Part shown: piece by piece, positions 7,901-15,816 of the stretch
Numbering within the stretch: position 1 is the stretch's first letter
Layout: the number at the start of each line of letters is the position of its first letter
Assembly (NCBI GenBank): GCA_964489715.1
Contig: CAZBAK010000021.1
Span: 1-27,219 of the forward strand
Origin: Tissierella_A sp964489715
GTDB lineage: Bacteria > Bacillota > Clostridia > Tissierellales > Tissierellaceae
DNA length: 27,219 nt
Reading direction: 5' to 3'
The notes under the pieces: model-generated
What the model was told of the DNA's origin: nothing
Databases searched by the model: none
The model's input: the letters and a program-made list of their open reading frames with translations, nothing else
Position numbers and translations under genes: made by a program

Positions 7901-7906
7901 TATAAT
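7901..7906 (+). promoter_or_regulatory. Possible -10 box before pxpA
   Basis: TATAAT lies 34 bases before the pxpA start and after the mmd terminator, where a new promoter is needed. The bases 17 upstream (TAATGT) are a poor -35 box. Two G-rich Shine-Dalgarno-like stretches (7914-7919 and 7928-7933) follow; only the second is at the right distance from the GTG start. Confidence 0.4.
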
Positions 7907-7939
7907 AATTTTAGGGAGGTATAATAAGGGGGGATAATA

Positions 7940-8710
7940 GTGAAAGGTATTATTGATTTGAATTCAGATGTCGGAGAAAGTTTTGGCTCTTATGTTTTAG
8001 GTTTAGATGAAGAAGTGATAAAATATGTGACAAGTGTTAATATTGCTTGTGGTTGGCATGCTGGAGATCCTATTATTATGGAAAAGACCTTAAAAAAAGC
8101 CATAAAAAACGGTGTAGCCGTAGGGGCCCATCCAGGCTATCCAGATCTTTTAGGTTTTGGTAGAAGAAATATGGATATTAGTCCTAAGGAAGCTAGAACT
8201 TATATGATTTATCAGTTGGGGGCCCTCAACGGATTTGCATCAGCTAATGGAATAAAGATTCAACACATAAAATTACATGGGGCTTTTTATAATACTGCTT
8301 CTATGAAGCCTAAATTAGCGGAAGAGGTTATCAATGGAATATTAGATGTGGATAAAGATATTATACTTCTTGCCTTAAGTGGTACTTATATTGCTAAGCG
8401 TGCACAGGAAAAAGGACTTAGAGTAGCTCAAGAAGTCTTTGCAGATAGAGCTTATAACGAGGATTTAACACTTGTAAATAGGAAACTACCAGGAGCTGTT
8501 ATTCATGATCCAGAGCAAGCAATCAATAGAATTAAAAAAATGGTAGTAGATGGTAAAGTAGAAAGTATAAGTGGAAAAGAAATGGATATAGTTGCAGATT
8601 CTATCTGTGTCCATGGTGACAATCCTCAAGCTGTTTCCTTTGTAAAGGAAATAAAAGAAAATTTGCTGGCAGAAGGAATAAGCTTAAAGGCTTTAAAGGA
8701 TTTTATATAA
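7940..8710 (+). CDS. pxpA: 5-oxoprolinase subunit A (LamB/YcsF family)
   Basis: With PxpB and PxpC it opens 5-oxoproline (pyroglutamate) to glutamate at the cost of ATP in the cytoplasm. The 256-residue product has the family blocks IDLNSDVGESFG (5-16), VNIACGWHAGDP (33-44), GAHPGYPDLLGFGRR (about 62-76), IKLHGAFYN (about 109-117) and SICVHGDNPQAV (about 220-231). The length matches YcsF. The start is GTG at 7940, 6 bases after AAGGGGGG. The gene leads the operon, followed by the transporter relic, pxpB and pxpC. This matches the Bacillus order ycsF-ycsG-...-kipI-kipA. Confidence 0.95.
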   Translation: MKGIIDLNSDVGESFGSYVLGLDEEVIKYVTSVNIACGWHAGDPIIMEKTLKKAIKNGVAVGAHPGYPDLLGFGRRNMDISPKEARTYMIYQLGALNGFASANGIKIQHIKLHGAFYNTASMKPKLAEEVINGILDVDKDIILLALSGTYIAKRAQEKGLRVAQEVFADRAYNEDLTLVNRKLPGAVIHDPEQAINRIKKMVVDGKVESISGKEMDIVADSICVHGDNPQAVSFVKEIKENLLAEGISLKALKDFI

Positions 8711-8725
8711 AGGAGAAGGTTAAAT

Positions 8726-9001
8726 ATGATAAATAATAAGGATAAGAATAAAACCTAACAGTTGCTATTTGATCAATAGTAGAAGCAGCTTATACTTCAG
8801 TTTCATTTTTAACAAGTTTAGCCAAGACTTTTGAAAAATTCTAATAATTGGATAATAGTATTTATTACTGCATCAGGAAATAAAAATATAATTGGAGACT
8901 ATAAACACCCTAAATGGCTATTGATAACAGGAATTATAGTAGTTCTTGTAACATTATTCCTAGGCTTTAAATCTTTAACAGGGCTTAAGGCTTTATTTTA
9001 A
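8726..9001 (+). pseudogene. Decayed NRAMP-family (YcsG-like) transporter
   Basis: The 300 bases between pxpA and pxpB hold pieces of one membrane protein. An intact site AAGGAGAAGG and ATG at 8726 begin a ten-codon start that stops at 8756. From 8758 a second frame reads about 28 codons with an in-frame TGA at 8770; it contains VEAAYTSVSFLTSLAKTFEK, matching a late membrane helix of NRAMP proteins, and stops at 8842. A third frame, 8843-9001, reads 52 codons with NIIGDYKHPKWLLITGIIVV, the usual C-terminal end of the family. Roughly 300 central residues are missing, plus a further gap between the last two pieces. An NRAMP-type gene normally sits here in pxp operons (ycsG in Bacillus), so position and sequence agree. 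No product can be made. Confidence 0.78.
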
Positions 9002-9023
9002 AAAATAAAAGTTGGTGAAAGAT

Positions 9024-9770
9024 ATGTATAAAAAAGTAAAATTTATTCCTGCAGGAGATAGATCTTTAGTTATAGAATTTGGAAACAGCATTAGCCCAGA
9101 GATCAATACTGAGATTCGCAATAGCCTTATAGCTATTGAAGAAAACAATTTTCCAGCTATATTAGAAACTATACCGACCTACAGATCTATACTTATAATT
9201 TATGATCCTATGCTGATAGATTATAAGTCCCTAGTGGGATCTTTAAAAGAAATAATTAATAAATCAGGAGACAATAAGGAAAAACAAGCTAGGATAGTAG
9301 AACTTCCTACAGTTTATGGAGGAGAGTATGGACCAGATATCAAATTTGTAGCAGATCACAATAACTTAAGTATAGAAGAGGTTATTGAAATTCATAGCTC
9401 TAGTGATTATCTTGTCTATATGCTAGGCTTTACACCTGGATTTGCATATCTTGGAGGTATGGATAAAAGAATTGAAAGCCCAAGATTACAGATTCCTAGA
9501 ACTAAAATACCAGTAGGTTCCACAGGTATAGCAGGAAGCCAGACCGGTATATATCCAATAGATAGTCCAGGAGGTTGGCAATTAATTGGACGAACTCCAG
9601 TTAAACTTTATGATCCATTAGCTGACACACCTATACTCTTAAATGCTGGAGACTATGTTAGATTTTCTCCTATAAGTGAAGAAGAATATATAAAGATAGA
9701 GAAGTCAATAGAAAATAATGACTACAGTGTTAAGATTTCTAAAAGAGGTGATAGTGATGAAGACAATTAG
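9024..9770 (+). CDS. pxpB: 5-oxoprolinase subunit B (KipI/AHS1 family)
   Basis: One of two subunits forming the allophanate-hydrolase-like half of 5-oxoprolinase; Bacillus KipI also inhibits the KinA sensor kinase. The 248-residue product has IPAGDRSLVIEFG near the start and the strong C-terminal block from YMLGFTPGFAYLGGMD through SPRLQIPRTKIPVGSTGIAG to SPGGWQLIGRTPVKLYDP, which is diagnostic. The ATG at 9024 is chosen because GGTGAAAG sits 6-7 bases before it; the in-frame TTG at 9012 has no site. It overlaps pxpC by 14 bases, indicating coupled translation and a joint complex. Confidence 0.95.
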   Translation: MYKKVKFIPAGDRSLVIEFGNSISPEINTEIRNSLIAIEENNFPAILETIPTYRSILIIYDPMLIDYKSLVGSLKEIINKSGDNKEKQARIVELPTVYGGEYGPDIKFVADHNNLSIEEVIEIHSSSDYLVYMLGFTPGFAYLGGMDKRIESPRLQIPRTKIPVGSTGIAGSQTGIYPIDSPGGWQLIGRTPVKLYDPLADTPILLNAGDYVRFSPISEEEYIKIEKSIENNDYSVKISKRGDSDEDN

Positions 9771-10785
9771 TATTATAAGGCCAGGACTCCTTAGCAGTAT
9801 ACAGGATAGGGGAAGATGGGGATATCAAAAATATGGTATGAGCCCTGCAGGAGTTATGGACAGCTTTTCTACTAGAATTGCAAATAAATTAGTTGATAAT
9901 GATGAATATGAAGCTCTTTTAGAAACTACACTTTTAGGACCTGAAATACTCTTTAATTGTGATGAAGTTATTTCTATTACTGGAGCTAATATGAATCCAA
10001 AGATAAATGGTCAGCCAGTTCCTATGTGGACTAGTTTATTTGTAGAAAAAGGAGATCTATTATCACTATCAGGCTCAGTAAGTGGTCTTAGATCCTATAT
10101 TGCCTTTAGTAGAGGCTTAGATGTTCCAACAATAATGGGGAGCAAGTCTACTTTTACTAGAGCTAAACTTGGAGGATTTCATGGCAGAAAACTAAATAAG
10201 GATGATCAAATAAGTTTGGGAGATAGAGAATTATCTACTAGAGGAGCCTATTTACCGGAAAAATATAAGCCTAGATACAAGGAAGATAGTAAAATAAGGG
10301 TGGTATTGGGACCACAAGATGATTATTTTACTAAAGAGGCTATTGAAACTTTTTTAAGTTCAAAATACAAAATTACTTCAGAAGCCGATAGGATGGGATA
10401 TAGACTAGATGGACCAAAGATTGATCATATAGATGGAGCTGATATAGTTTCAGATGGAATCCTATTTGGTTCTATTCAAGTACCAGGACACGGCTCTCCC
10501 ATAATCATGATGGCTGATAGGCAAACAACTGGGGGCTATAGTAAAATAGCAACAGTAATAACAGAGGATCTAGATAAACTAGCACAAATGGCTCCTGGGA
10601 ATACTATGGATTTTGAAGCTATAAAGGTAGAAGAATCACATGTGATTTACAAGGAATATGAAAAATATCTAGATGAAATAAGTGATTTTATCAATAATAA
10701 TAGATTTAAATTTAATAATCTTAAAAAATTAAATCTAAGTATAGATAATTCTAAGTTTAAAGTAGAAGTTAGAGAGATAGAATAA
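9757..10785 (+). CDS. pxpC: 5-oxoprolinase subunit C (KipA/AHS2 family)
   Basis: Partner of PxpB in ATP-dependent opening of 5-oxoproline. The 342-residue product has the AHS2 start SIIRPGLLSSIQDRGRWGYQ, then GMSPAGVMDSFSTRIAN, SGLRSYIAFSRGLDVP and GSKSTFTRAKLGGFHGR, and later PGHGSPIIMMADRQTTGGY with KIATVITEDLDKLAQ. All are family blocks in the usual order. The ATG at 9757 lies in the 3' end of pxpB and follows AGAGGTGATAGTG. The C-terminal 40 residues are Lys/Asn/Phe-rich and less conserved. Length is near that of E. coli PxpC with a modest tail. Confidence 0.95.
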   Translation: MKTISIIRPGLLSSIQDRGRWGYQKYGMSPAGVMDSFSTRIANKLVDNDEYEALLETTLLGPEILFNCDEVISITGANMNPKINGQPVPMWTSLFVEKGDLLSLSGSVSGLRSYIAFSRGLDVPTIMGSKSTFTRAKLGGFHGRKLNKDDQISLGDRELSTRGAYLPEKYKPRYKEDSKIRVVLGPQDDYFTKEAIETFLSSKYKITSEADRMGYRLDGPKIDHIDGADIVSDGILFGSIQVPGHGSPIIMMADRQTTGGYSKIATVITEDLDKLAQMAPGNTMDFEAIKVEESHVIYKEYEKYLDEISDFINNNRFKFNNLKKLNLSIDNSKFKVEVREIE

Positions 10786-10813
10786 AGATTAAAAAATTAA
10801 AAGGAGGATAAAT

Positions 10814-12049
10814 GTGAATTTAATAATAAGAAATGCTAAACTGAGAGAAAAGGATTCTTTAGTAGATATTGGACTAAAAAATGAGAAAATTGCTCTAATA
10901 TCAGAGAAGATAGATGAGGAAAGTGACCTAGAAATTGATGCAAGGGGAAATCTTGTAATTCCTCCATTTATAGATCCTCATATTCACTTAGACAAGGTAA
11001 ATATTGTAGACGTAGTTAGGCCAAATCAAAGTGGCACTCTTCAAGAGGCTATAGAAATAATTTGGGATAAAAAGGCTAGATATACAGATGAAGATATAGT
11101 AAAAAGATCAGAAGAAGTAATAAAAATGGCTATATCTAATGGTACTCTTAAGTTAAGAACTCATGTGGATGTAGATACTATAGGTGGCTTAAAACCACTT
11201 AGTGGAATAGTAGCACTTAAAGAAAAATATAAAGACATAGTTGATTTGCAAATCATAGCCTTTCCTCAAGAAGCAATAATCAAAGACCCAGGCTGTGAAA
11301 AACTTATGTGGGATGCCATGGAGGCAGGTGCTGATATAGTAGGCGGTATGCCTGCACATGAAGATACTCCAGAGGACAGTAAAAAGCATATAGAAATATG
11401 TTTTGATATAGCAGAAAAATATGATGCTGATGTGGATATGCATATAGATGAAACCGATGATCCTTTTTACAGAACACTAGAAATGCTAGCTGATGAAACA
11501 ATTAAAAGAGGCTGGGAAGGTAGAGTTACAGCAGGGCATACCTGTGCCTTAGCTGCCTATGATGATCACTATGCAAGTTATGTTATCCACAAGGTTAAAA
11601 AGGCTAGAATCAATATTATAACAAATCCTGTAACGAATCTCATGCTTCAAGGAAGACAAGATAAGCAGCCTATAAGAAGGGGAATAACAAGGGTAAAAGA
11701 ACTTCTTCAAGCTGGAATAAATGTAAGTTTTGGACAAGACTGTATAAAGGATACATTTTATCCCTTTGGTAGTGCTGATATGTTAGAAGTAGCTTTGATA
11801 ACAGCCCATGCTGCGCAGATGAGTCTACCTGAAGAGATAGAAAAAGTATTTGACATGATAACCTTTGATGCTGCAAGGATATTAAGAATAGAAGATTATG
11901 GAATAGAAATAGGAAATCCTGCAGATCTTGTAATATTAAATACTGACAATGTAAAAGATGCTATAAGATTACAGCCAGAGAGATTATATGTGATAAAATC
12001 AGGAAAGACAATAGCTAAAAGTAAATATAATAGAGAATTATATATCTAA
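10814..12049 (+). CDS. CodA-like metal-dependent amidohydrolase/deaminase
   Basis: This cytosine-deaminase-type amidohydrolase removes an amino group from, or opens, a cyclic imide or amidine. The 411 residues keep the metal ligands of the fold: His56 and His58 in DPHIHLDK, His210 in VDMHIDETDD with the Glu213 proton shuttle, His242 in TAGHTCAL and Asp309 in SFGQDC. Blocks FPQEAI (Gln152), LQGRQDKQPIRRGITRVKELL and the segment after Asp309 (YPFGSADMLEVA) resemble E. coli CodA closely. However, the residue matching CodA Asp314, which contacts the pyrimidine ring, is Cys310, so cytosine may not be the substrate. The start is GTG at 10814 after AAGGAGG. It is the last gene of the pxp operon. Creatinine, another hydantoin precursor or a different lactam are possible substrates by inference only. 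Confidence 0.85.
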   Translation: MNLIIRNAKLREKDSLVDIGLKNEKIALISEKIDEESDLEIDARGNLVIPPFIDPHIHLDKVNIVDVVRPNQSGTLQEAIEIIWDKKARYTDEDIVKRSEEVIKMAISNGTLKLRTHVDVDTIGGLKPLSGIVALKEKYKDIVDLQIIAFPQEAIIKDPGCEKLMWDAMEAGADIVGGMPAHEDTPEDSKKHIEICFDIAEKYDADVDMHIDETDDPFYRTLEMLADETIKRGWEGRVTAGHTCALAAYDDHYASYVIHKVKKARINIITNPVTNLMLQGRQDKQPIRRGITRVKELLQAGINVSFGQDCIKDTFYPFGSADMLEVALITAHAAQMSLPEEIEKVFDMITFDAARILRIEDYGIEIGNPADLVILNTDNVKDAIRLQPERLYVIKSGKTIAKSKYNRELYI

Positions 12050-12068
12050 TATAAAAGAGATAAAAGAG

Positions 12069-12098
12069 AAAAAGTTAGGCCAAGGCCTAACTTTTTTT
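12069..12098. terminator. Bidirectional terminator shared by the pxp operon and the minus-strand flavoprotein gene
   Basis: The stem AAAGTTAGGCC (12071-12081) pairs perfectly with GGCCTAACTTT (12084-12094) around a two-base turn. T-runs follow on the plus strand, and A-runs (T on the minus strand) precede it. The right arm includes the stop codon and last codons of the minus-strand gene ending at 12087. Confidence 0.9.
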
Positions 12099-13157
12099 AA
12101 TTTCACTAACTAATTCATCTATTAAATCTTTAACACTAGTTATCTTGTCCAATCTATATCCATTTTTACCTATGAATACAACTCCCTCTTCAATATTATT
12201 ACTCACAGAATTTATAAGTGCCTGTGAAATACAATATTGGGTACTTTTAGGATTGCAGGGAATAAGACAGTTATAACAATTAGTAACTTTCTCCTTTTCT
12301 AGGGTAACTTTTTTTACAAAGGGATTGATTATAGCTTGTCCTGGCATGCCTACAGGACTTAAGATAAAGTCTATATCTTCTTTTTTTGCATCAATATAAG
12401 CCTGCTTATATTGATGGCTAGCATCACATTCTTTAGTAGCTACAAACCTTGTACCCATTTGAACACCAGATGCTCCCAGCTTTAAAAAGTGGGATATATC
12501 ATTTCCGTCAAATATTCCTCCTGCTGCTATTAGGGGAATCTTTCTGTCATAGTCTTTTTCAAAAGGCTTAATAACTTCCATAACATCTAGCATAATGCTT
12601 TCTAAATCTGGATAATTATCTCCCTTTAACTCATCTAAGGAAAAACCTAAATGTCCACCTGCATCAGGTCCTTCTACTATTATTAAATCAGGAATATAAT
12701 CATATCTCCTCTTCCAAAGTTTAACTATTAATCCTGCTGCCTTTGAAGAAGAAACTATAGGAGCTATTTTAACATCTGTTCCCTTTACAAGCTCTGGCAA
12801 TTCTTTTGGAAAACCAGCACCTGAAATTATTAGATCTACTCCCTCATCTACAGCTACTTCTACCATTTCTTTATAATTATTCATGGCCACCATAAGATTA
12901 ACTCCAATGATGCCATGGGGGCTAAGCAATCTAGCTTTTTTTATTTCTTTTCTTAAAGCTCTTCGATTTGCTTCCTTAGTATTTTTATCAAAATCATCTT
13001 CACGAAATCCTATCTGAACTCCAGAGATAATTCCTATTCCGCCTTGGTTTGCCACTGCTGAAGCTAAGTTTGATAAAGACACTCCTACGCCCATCCCACC
13101 TTGTATAATTGGTATCTTTGCTATTTTGTTACCAATTTTTAAAGTAGGTATATTCAT
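12087..13157 (-). CDS. Nitronate monooxygenase / FabK-like FMN flavoprotein
   Basis: A TIM-barrel flavoprotein of the 2-nitropropane dioxygenase family, which includes nitronate monooxygenases and FabK. The 356-residue product has IPIIQGGMGVGVSLSNLASAV near the start, VEGPDAGGHLG near the centre and LIAAGGIFDGNDISHFLKLG then GVQMGTRFVAT in the phosphate-binding part. The C-terminal region carries CYNCLIPCNP and QYCI, a four-cysteine group common in clostridial members and absent from the true FabK at 14857. The ATG at 13157 follows AAAGGAGTTG; a further ATG at 13187 lacks a site. It lies 35 bases after fabZ in the same minus-strand unit. A role in fatty-acid synthesis, or in detoxifying nitro compounds, is inferred from position or family only. 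Confidence 0.82.
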   Translation of the reverse strand: MNIPTLKIGNKIAKIPIIQGGMGVGVSLSNLASAVANQGGIGIISGVQIGFREDDFDKNTKEANRRALRKEIKKARLLSPHGIIGVNLMVAMNNYKEMVEVAVDEGVDLIISGAGFPKELPELVKGTDVKIAPIVSSSKAAGLIVKLWKRRYDYIPDLIIVEGPDAGGHLGFSLDELKGDNYPDLESIMLDVMEVIKPFEKDYDRKIPLIAAGGIFDGNDISHFLKLGASGVQMGTRFVATKECDASHQYKQAYIDAKKEDIDFILSPVGMPGQAIINPFVKKVTLEKEKVTNCYNCLIPCNPKSTQYCISQALINSVSNNIEEGVVFIGKNGYRLDKITSVKDLIDELVSEIKKS

Positions 13158-13192
13158 AAGATCAACTCCTTTTATACTAAAATGCAAGTAAA

Positions 13193-13633
13193 CTATTCCT
13201 TGTCAGAAATAGCAAACATAAATTCACCTTCGCCTGCTAAATCGTCTCCTATATAAGCTTTTCCATATCCAATACCTATGGATCTCCTTAGTTTTGTTAT
13301 CTCAACTTGGATTTTTAAACTATCTCCAGGAACTATTTTTTTCTTAAATCGAAATTTATTTATACCGGCAAAATAGGGAATTTTGCCTTTAAAATCATCA
13401 TGAGACAGAAGTATAACAGCCCCAATTTGAGCCATTGTTTCAACCAATATAACTCCTGGCATGACAGGTGCCCCAGGATAATGACCTTGAAAATAGGATT
13501 CATTTATAGTTACATTTTTATAACCTAGACCCTTAACTCCTTCTTCTAAGATCTCAACTTTATCTACAAATAAGAAGGGAAATCTGTGTGGTATAGTTTC
13601 CATTATCTCATTGATATCTAATATTTTCGACAT
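13193..13633 (-). CDS. fabZ: (3R)-hydroxyacyl-ACP dehydratase FabZ
   Basis: The enzyme dehydrates 3-hydroxyacyl-ACP to trans-2-enoyl-ACP in each elongation round. The 146-residue hot-dog protein has IPHRFPFLFVDKV near the start and the catalytic stretch GHYPGAPVMPGVILVETMAQ, with His51 and Glu65 as the usual pair. FRFKKKIVPGDSL completes the fold. The ATG at 13633 follows GAGGTGA; an in-frame GTG lying within that site is rejected as a start. It is divergent from fabH and supplies the dehydratase missing from the plus-strand fab genes. Confidence 0.95.
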   Translation of the reverse strand: MSKILDINEIMETIPHRFPFLFVDKVEILEEGVKGLGYKNVTINESYFQGHYPGAPVMPGVILVETMAQIGAVILLSHDDFKGKIPYFAGINKFRFKKKIVPGDSLKIQVEITKLRRSIGIGYGKAYIGDDLAGEGEFMFAISDKE

Positions 13634-13684
13634 ATTCTTCACCTCTCTTTAAAATTAAATAAAAATTATAATATTGATTAATTT

Positions 13685-13760
13685 TTAAAAATCATATATA
13701 CTATTTCTATATTTTATATTACTATGCCTATAATAGCAATAATAATTAAAAATCATCTAT
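13685..13760. repeat. Two near-identical 15-base direct repeats in the fabZ/fabH control region
   Basis: TTAAAAATCATATAT (13685-13699) and TTAAAAATCATCTAT (13746-13760) match at 14 of 15 positions, with 46 bases between them. They sit between the divergent fab units and could be operator sites. I do not recognise them as the FapR or FabT consensus. In such AT-rich DNA, chance cannot be excluded. Confidence 0.4.
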
Positions 13761-13785
13761 TTTCCAGTGATATAAAATAAAATTA

Positions 13786-13815
13786 TTTCAATATTTTCCA
13801 TAGATGGTGTATAAT
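13786..13815 (+). promoter_or_regulatory. Probable promoter of the fabH operon
   Basis: TATAAT at 13810-13815 is a full -10 box about 41 bases before the fabH start. The best -35 candidate, TTTCAA (13786-13791) at 18 bases, is weak, which suits a promoter that needs or is tuned by a regulator. For fabZ on the minus strand, TATAAT at 13665-13670 is a -10 candidate without a clear -35 box. Confidence 0.5.
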
Positions 13816-13856
13816 GGATAAGTGGTAATATTAAAATTAAAATTGGAGGTGAAAGT

Positions 13857-14855
13857 TTGGTTGATTTGGCAGTAGGAATTACTGGAGTTGGTAGTTTTGT
13901 TCCTCAGAAAATAATAACAAATTATGATTTAGCTAATATAGTAGATACTTCTAACCAGTGGATAATAGAAAGAACAGGTATAGAAGAGCGAAGAATTGCA
14001 GAAGATACAATTGCAACATCAGACCTAGCAACTATAGCAGCACAAAGAGCCATGGAAGATGCTAAAGTTTTACCAAAGGATATAGATCTTATATTAGTTG
14101 CAACTATTAGTCCTGATCATATCTTTCCATCAACAGCTTGTATCGTTCAAGATAAAATTGGAGCTATAAATGCAGCAGCTTTTGATATAAATGCAGGTTG
14201 TACAGGATATATATATGCACTGACTACAGCTAAAGCTTTTATAAAATCGGGTATATATAAAAGAGTATTGGTAATAGGTTCTGAAGTTCTTTCAAAAATA
14301 GTAAACTGGAAGGACCGTAATACTTGTATATTGTTTGGTGATGGAGCAGGAGCCTGTGTGGTTGAAGCTTGTGAAGAAGGATTAGGTATAATAGCTGAAG
14401 AATTAGGCTCTGATGGATCTAAGGGTGATGTTTTAACTGTGCCAGCTGGTGGATCAAGAAAGCCTAGTAGCCTAGAAACATTAGAAAAGGGTTTAAATTA
14501 TATACAGATGGATGGAAAAGAGGTATTTAAGTTTGCTGTTAGAACCATGGAAAAATCCTCTAAGGCTATATTAAAAAAAGCAGGATTGGATTCTAAAGAT
14601 ATAGATCTTCTTATTCCACATCAAGCAAATATTAGAATAATAGATTCAGCAATGAAAAAATTGAAATTACCAAGAGAGAAAGTGTTTATAAATTTAAATA
14701 AGTATGGAAACACATCTGCAGCTTCTGTTCCAGTAGCCTTAGATGAAGCCTTAAAATCTAAAAAAATCAAAAAAGGTGATAATTTATTACTAGTTGCCTT
14801 TGGGGCAGGTCTTACATGGGGCTCAATTCTTTTAAAATGGAATAAGGGGGAATAG
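13857..14855 (+). CDS. fabH: 3-oxoacyl-ACP synthase III FabH
   Basis: It starts fatty-acid synthesis by joining an acyl-CoA primer to malonyl-ACP. The 332-residue product has Cys115 in INAGCTGYIYAL, His255 in PHQANIRI and Asn285 in KYGNTSAASVP, the complete Cys-His-Asn triad. ITGVGSFVPQKI and QWIIERTGIEERR at the start are typical. The start is TTG at 13857, about six bases after GGAGGTGA; no ATG is better placed. It leads the plus-strand fab operon, and fabK begins one base after its stop. Confidence 0.95.
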   Translation: MVDLAVGITGVGSFVPQKIITNYDLANIVDTSNQWIIERTGIEERRIAEDTIATSDLATIAAQRAMEDAKVLPKDIDLILVATISPDHIFPSTACIVQDKIGAINAAAFDINAGCTGYIYALTTAKAFIKSGIYKRVLVIGSEVLSKIVNWKDRNTCILFGDGAGACVVEACEEGLGIIAEELGSDGSKGDVLTVPAGGSRKPSSLETLEKGLNYIQMDGKEVFKFAVRTMEKSSKAILKKAGLDSKDIDLLIPHQANIRIIDSAMKKLKLPREKVFINLNKYGNTSAASVPVALDEALKSKKIKKGDNLLLVAFGAGLTWGSILLKWNKGE

Positions 14856-14856
14856 G

Positions 14857-15816
14857 ATGTTTCAAACAAAGATTACAAATTTACTTGGGATAGAGTATCC
14901 CATATTTCAAGGTGGTATGGCTTGGATAGCTAACCATACTCTTGCAGCGGCAGTTTCTAATGCAGGTGGACTTGGAATTATAGCAAGTGGAAGTCTTCCA
15001 GGAGACTTTATAAGGGAAGAGATAAGACAAATAAAAAAGTTAACTGATAAGCCATATGGAGTAAATATAATGCTTATGAATCCATATGCTGAGGATATTG
15101 TAGATATAATCTGTGAAGAAGGAGTTCCTGTAGTAACCACAGGTGCAGGAAATCCAGGGAAATACATTGAGAAACTTAAAAGACACAATGTAAAAATCAT
15201 ACCTGTGGTACCTACTGTATCTTTAGCGAGAAGATTGGAAAGACAAGGAGTAGACGCATTAATAGCGGAGGGAACAGAAGCAGGTGGTCATATTGGTGAA
15301 ATAACAACTATGGCTCTTGTTCCACAAATAGTAGACGCAGTTAGTATTCCTGTTATATCAGCAGGAGGCATAGCAGATGGTAGAGGATTTATAGCTGCTC
15401 TTGCTCTTGGTGCTGATGGAGTACAATTGGGAACTAGATTTGTATGTTCAGAAGAAGCAGATGTTCATAAAAACTTTAAATATAAGATAGTAAATGCGAA
15501 AGATAGAGATGCCCTAGTAACTGGGAGAAGTACAGGTCATCCAATAAGAATACTAAAAAATAGATTTGCAAAAGAATATTTAGAACTTGAAAAAAATGGA
15601 AGCACTCTTGAAGAAATTGCTGAGTGGAGTGCTGGAAGGTTGAAACTAAGTACTAAAGAGGGAGATGTAGAAAAGGGTTCTCTGATGGCTGGTCAAATAT
15701 CAGGCTTAATAGAGGATATAAAACCATGTAAAAATATAATAGATGATATTGTCAAAATTGGCAGGGAGACTCTTGAAAGTTTAGTACTTTTAAATGAGGA
15801 GGAAAAAAATGAGTAA
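14857..15816 (+). CDS. fabK: Enoyl-ACP reductase II FabK
   Basis: This FMN enzyme reduces trans-2-enoyl-ACP with NAD(P)H and replaces FabI, so the strain should be naturally less sensitive to FabI inhibitors such as triclosan. The 319-residue product has YPIFQGGMAWIANHTLAAAV, GVNIMLMNP, AEGTEAGGHIGE and ISAGGIADGRGF with LGADGVQLGTRFVCSEEA, all family blocks. The ATG at 14857 follows AAGGGGG placed in the end of fabH. It overlaps fabD by 8 bases. It lacks the C-terminal cysteine cluster of the paralogue at 12087, supporting its assignment as the true FabK. Confidence 0.95.
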   Translation: MFQTKITNLLGIEYPIFQGGMAWIANHTLAAAVSNAGGLGIIASGSLPGDFIREEIRQIKKLTDKPYGVNIMLMNPYAEDIVDIICEEGVPVVTTGAGNPGKYIEKLKRHNVKIIPVVPTVSLARRLERQGVDALIAEGTEAGGHIGEITTMALVPQIVDAVSIPVISAGGIADGRGFIAALALGADGVQLGTRFVCSEEADVHKNFKYKIVNAKDRDALVTGRSTGHPIRILKNRFAKEYLELEKNGSTLEEIAEWSAGRLKLSTKEGDVEKGSLMAGQISGLIEDIKPCKNIIDDIVKIGRETLESLVLLNEEEKNE

